From: an uncultured Gemmataceae bacterium
GTDB taxonomy: Bacteria > Planctomycetota > Planctomycetia > Gemmatales > Gemmataceae
Reading direction: 5' to 3'
Length of the DNA stretch: 8,327 nucleotides
NCBI GenBank assembly: GCA_937922175.1
Contig: CAKZUU010000349.1
Coordinates: 1-8,327, forward strand
Numbering within the stretch: position 1 is the stretch's first letter; every line of letters starts with the position of its first letter. The notes below the pieces were generated by a model that saw nothing but the letters and a program-made list of their open reading frames with translations, searched no databases and was not told the origin of the DNA. Positions 5,969-8,327 of the stretch are shown in pieces. A program made the position numbers and the translations under genes.

Positions 5969-6904
5969 ATGTGTCGGCGAGGGCAACCACGTATCGGCAC
6001 CCGATCCCGTTGGGGGGGGGTCGTCCTGGCTCTGTCGATCCTCACCCTGTCGTCATTCCTGACTGGCTGCAAATCGGGTACAAAGACAGCCCTCATCGAA
6101 GCCGAACTGCGGACGCGCGAACGCGAAATCCGAACGATGCGCACGGAATTGGAGCGGGCTCATCTCTTGAATTCCGCGTTGCAATATGAACTGGCTCAGC
6201 GCCAGGATGCCTGTGCTCCCATCGTCAACGAAGGGGTTTTGATCGACGGCCCACAAAGTGTCCTTGCGGGCACCGTCTCCAAAGTCCTTCTCGGCCGCGG
6301 TACGGGCGGGATCGACGACGACGGCATTTGGGGCGACGAAGCCTTGCAGGTGGTGATTGTCCCGGTCGACACGGACGACTCCGCCTTGAAAGTCCCGGGG
6401 AAGGCTGTGGTCCACGCCCAGGAAATCACTCGGGAAGGGTTGAAAATCCCCTTGTGCCAATGGGAGGTTTCTCCTCTTGAATTGCAACGGAGTTGGCGGA
6501 GCAGTTTGTTTTCGACTGGCTATTTCTTGACGCTCCCCTGGAAGGTTCTTCCGAGCAACGAGCGACTGCGGGTCGTTGTCCAGTTTTATACCCTGCCCCA
6601 TCAGCGCGTATTCGAGGCGGAACGGGACATCAGCATCAAACTCTTTAGCGGCCGAGTCCCCCGCAGCGTTCCTGCTCCTCCGACGAATCTGCACGCCCCG
6701 CCGAGTTCGGTTCCCGCCCCGCCGCCACCGACCGAATCGATCCCCCCCGCCGATGGGCCCATTTTGTCTCCTGGGGCATTTCGACCTGCTTCACGGACGC
6801 CGTCTTCCTCGCTGCAAGCGGCCAAACCTGCGTTCCAGTTACCCGCGAACCGGGTTCGACTTCTAACGCCGATTCTGTTGGACGACAACACCGAACGTCC
6901 CTGA
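5969..6904 (+). CDS. Putative lipoprotein with coiled coil, beta-rich domain and proline-rich tail, 311 aa
   Basis: The function is not known. The N-terminus is a lipoprotein signal: Arg-rich n-region (1-14), hydrophobic stretch GGVVLALSILTLSSFL (16-31), lipobox LTGC with Cys34 as the predicted lipidated residue. Residues about 40-80 (Glu/Arg/Leu-rich, TREREIRTMRTELERAH) should form an alpha-helical coiled coil. A beta-strand-rich middle (about 88-226) includes GRGTGGIDDDGIWGDE followed by LQVVIVPVD, and a Trp-containing LTLPWK; from memory this pattern recurs in conserved hypothetical proteins of planctomycetes. The tail (about 230-290) is rich in Pro, Ala and Ser. The start has CGGAG at 6 bases, and the gene begins 12 bases after clpP2, so it is probably co-transcribed. 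A run of nine G (6012-6020) lies in the signal-peptide codons. It likely sits in a membrane facing the periplasm. Confidence 0.85.
   Translation: MCRRGQPRIGTRSRWGGVVLALSILTLSSFLTGCKSGTKTALIEAELRTREREIRTMRTELERAHLLNSALQYELAQRQDACAPIVNEGVLIDGPQSVLAGTVSKVLLGRGTGGIDDDGIWGDEALQVVIVPVDTDDSALKVPGKAVVHAQEITREGLKIPLCQWEVSPLELQRSWRSSLFSTGYFLTLPWKVLPSNERLRVVVQFYTLPHQRVFEAERDISIKLFSGRVPRSVPAPPTNLHAPPSSVPAPPPPTESIPPADGPILSPGAFRPASRTPSSSLQAAKPAFQLPANRVRLLTPILLDDNTERP
6012..6020 (+). repeat. G9 homopolymer in the signal-peptide codons
   Basis: Nine consecutive G bases encode the end of Trp15, Gly16, Gly17 and the first base of Val18 of the lipoprotein. Loss or gain of one G would shift the frame and end the protein within roughly 60 codons. 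It is a candidate slippage tract, and also a place where assembly errors are likely. Confidence 0.9.
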
Positions 6905-6999
6905 AACCGGATGCCCCGGCCGAACGTCCTTGGGGGCGTAGGATATGATTGGACGATGCGTTTGAAACAACGTGTCGCGGCCTGCGACGGGAAAAAAAG

Positions 7000-7713
7000 A
7001 TGTCCCTACCTGATCCGGCATCGTCAGCGGCTTGGCTCACACGACGCCGGCAACTTGAGTCGCTCCTGCGGTTGCATGCGGCCGTGGTCACGGGCGATCA
7101 GGGAAATCTCGAGGCGATCCGTCTGCTGGCAGAGGCCCTCTCCGACCGCGAGCCCCAGATTCGCGAGCTCGCCGCCCTGGCTTTGATCGAGTCCGGTCCC
7201 GAAGCTCGCTACGCTCTGCCGGAGTTGATCGTCGCGCTACAGGACGAAAGCCCGGTTGTTCGACGCCGAGCCATTCGAGCGATCGGGGTGGTCGGCCCAG
7301 TAGCCCTTGATGATGCTTTGGCCGCGCTGGTCGCCGCCACCGAAGATGACGAGGAAAGCGTCGTCCTTCAAGCCATTTCAACCTTGGGCGAGTTAGGTCC
7401 GTCCGCGACGGCGGCGGTGCCTGCCCTCATCGCGGCGCTGTGGACCGGTGGAGCGCGACGACGGGCGGTTGCCGGCGTGGCGTTGTTGCGAATGGGTCCC
7501 GCAACTGTCCCCTCCCTCGTCCAATCACTTTCGCATCCGTCGCCGGAAGTTCGCGGCAAAGTCGCCCATCTTCTGGGCCGACTTGGTCGGGACGCGGCAG
7601 AGGCGATCCCGGCTCTCCAATCGCTCTTGTCTGATCCCGACGAGACCGTTCGCGCGGAATCGCAGGAAGCATTGGCCGCCATCTTGAGTTCGGCCGATTC
7701 GCCGGAGCGTTGA
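7000..7713 (+). CDS. HEAT-repeat (PBS-lyase-like repeat) protein, 237 aa
   Basis: The protein is almost entirely helical repeats. From residue 41 to 229 I count six units of about 30 residues, each with a pattern like LPELIVALQDESPVVRRRAIRAIGVVGP (quoted parts: PELIVALQDESPVVR at 74-88, ALIAALWTGGARRRAV at 142-157, PALQSLLSDPDETVR at 204-218). Such scaffolds bind other proteins; some members serve as lyases in phycobilisome assembly, but nothing here points to that. No signal peptide or membrane segment is visible, so it is probably cytoplasmic. The ATG at 7000 follows a purine run (GGGAAAAAAAG); an alternative TTG at 6949 with AGGA 5 bases upstream would add 17 residues. It is 95 bases after the lipoprotein gene, in the same direction, possibly in the same operon. 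The partner and role are unknown. Confidence 0.85.
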   Translation: MSLPDPASSAAWLTRRRQLESLLRLHAAVVTGDQGNLEAIRLLAEALSDREPQIRELAALALIESGPEARYALPELIVALQDESPVVRRRAIRAIGVVGPVALDDALAALVAATEDDEESVVLQAISTLGELGPSATAAVPALIAALWTGGARRRAVAGVALLRMGPATVPSLVQSLSHPSPEVRGKVAHLLGRLGRDAAEAIPALQSLLSDPDETVRAESQEALAAILSSADSPER

Positions 7714-7892
7714 CCAGTCGGGAAGTGCTCGAAAAGCTACCGAAGAAAGGAAAATTACGGAGAGGGATCGCCGGCGCGGTCGGGGTAGTTTTGCGGAGTT
7801 TGAGCAAAGTTCGTTTCTGGTCTGGTCGAAAACAGATGCAGAGACTCACGGCTGCGCCCCGATCAGGCGTTCAGCGTCCGCCGACAGCGTAG
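7710..7892 (+). CDS. Doubtful small basic ORF, 60 aa
   Basis: A TTG codon overlapping the stop of the HEAT-repeat gene opens a frame for a basic peptide (KLPKKGKLRRG near residues 9-19). The overlap resembles translational coupling, but the GGAG upstream is only 2 bases from the TTG, which is too close, and the sequence resembles no family I know. It more likely is part of the 212-base spacer before the next gene; that spacer otherwise shows only a CCGCC/GGCGG hairpin (7878-7882 and 7892-7896) without a T-tract. Confidence 0.2.
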   Translation: MTSREVLEKLPKKGKLRRGIAGAVGVVLRSLSKVRFWSGRKQMQRLTAAPRSGVQRPPTA

Positions 7893-7925
7893 GCGGCCCA
7901 AGACAAGGACCGTCAGGGGGATCAC

Positions 7926-8327
7926 ATGAAAAGAACCGCGCGAGCGATGACGTTGCTGGCCGCTCTGGGCGGCTGCATGACCCAACAAGTGACTTCGGTT
8001 GCCCATGCTGGCACACCTCTCGTCCAACACGAATCAGCGCCTGATCGGCCGGAGTTGATCGGGCCTTGGGGAGAGCCCTGGCCCCCGACGGTGGTTCGTG
8101 GGAAGGAGCCTGACAAGGTGGCTCCCGCCTCATATTCGGCCCGGCCGGGCACCCCGTCCAACATCAAACAAACCAGCGCGACCGCGACAGCCGGTAAAGC
8201 CTTAGCCAGTCAAGCGACCAAAGAAGGAAATCTCAAGCAGAAGCTGCGCACGGGTCAGATTCCTCCGGCACCACCGATGGGCCCGCCCGGAGCGGTCGCT
8301 GCCATTCCCGGTCCTGCTCTACCCGGC
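7926..8327 (+). CDS. Secreted or lipid-anchored proline-rich protein, N-terminal part (cut by the window edge)
   Basis: The frame is open for 134 codons from an ATG at 7926 to the end of the window, preceded by AGGGGG at 5 bases. The N-terminus MKRTARAMTLLAALGGC has a short basic region, a short hydrophobic stretch and a possible lipobox LGGC with Cys17. Alternatively signal peptidase I could cut after VAHA (25-28). The rest is low-complexity and rich in Pro, Ala and Gly (GPWGEPWPP at 47-55, IPPAPPMGPPG near 112-122), with a Lys/Gln-rich patch between. No enzyme or known domain can be recognised. The proline-rich segment could span the periplasm or cell wall. The function is unknown and the C-terminus is missing. 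Confidence 0.7.
   Translation, partial: MKRTARAMTLLAALGGCMTQQVTSVAHAGTPLVQHESAPDRPELIGPWGEPWPPTVVRGKEPDKVAPASYSARPGTPSNIKQTSATATAGKALASQATKEGNLKQKLRTGQIPPAPPMGPPGAVAAIPGPALPG

Noticed and set aside
6944..6949. TATGAT as a -10 box for the HEAT-repeat gene
   Set aside because: No -35 hexamer is found at 15-19 bases upstream; the nearest TTG-type hexamer is only 8 bases away.

Overview
This window looks like chromosomal core DNA from a planctomycete-type bacterium of moderate-to-high GC. The reasons are the trigger factor followed by two non-identical clpP genes, the flanking proline-rich and lipoprotein-type secreted proteins, a HEAT-repeat protein, and long, loosely packed intergenic spacers. 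The lineage is inferred from gene content and protein style; no rRNA or other marker is present. I see no insertion sequence, phage gene, CRISPR array or defence cassette.

Layout. Positions 1-793 hold the C-terminal two thirds of serine hydroxymethyltransferase (glyA, + strand). A hairpin-rich spacer of 282 bases separates it from a convergent aldehyde dehydrogenase gene (1076-2578, - strand). The dehydrogenase faces away from a tRNA-Gly(GCC) gene (2672-2743), which has a near-consensus promoter and is followed by a strong Rho-independent terminator (2754-2817). Only 26 bases after the T-tract begins tig (2844-4358), then clpP1 (4454-5116), clpP2 (5342-5956), a coiled-coil lipoprotein gene (5969-6904) and a HEAT-repeat gene (7000-7713), all on the + strand. 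The window ends inside another + strand gene for a secreted or lipid-anchored proline-rich protein (7926 to the edge).

How the genes fit together. Trigger factor binds nascent chains at the ribosome and ClpP forms the proteolytic barrel served by Clp ATPases, so tig-clpP1-clpP2 is a protein-quality-control cluster. No Clp ATPase gene is visible here. ClpP1 differs from ClpP2 by an insertion of about 11 residues near the N-terminus, a divergent N-terminal segment, and a Gly in place of the Met after the catalytic Ser. ClpP2 is canonical. A mixed ClpP1/ClpP2 particle is therefore plausible. The lipoprotein gene starts 12 bases after clpP2 and probably shares its transcript.

The most interesting points are the tRNA-terminator-tig junction without a clear promoter, the atypical ClpP1, a 14-base perfect palindrome just after tig, and a G9 tract in the signal-peptide codons of the lipoprotein. 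I do not see convincing evidence of a wholly new biological system. These are unusual details in a mostly ordinary housekeeping region.
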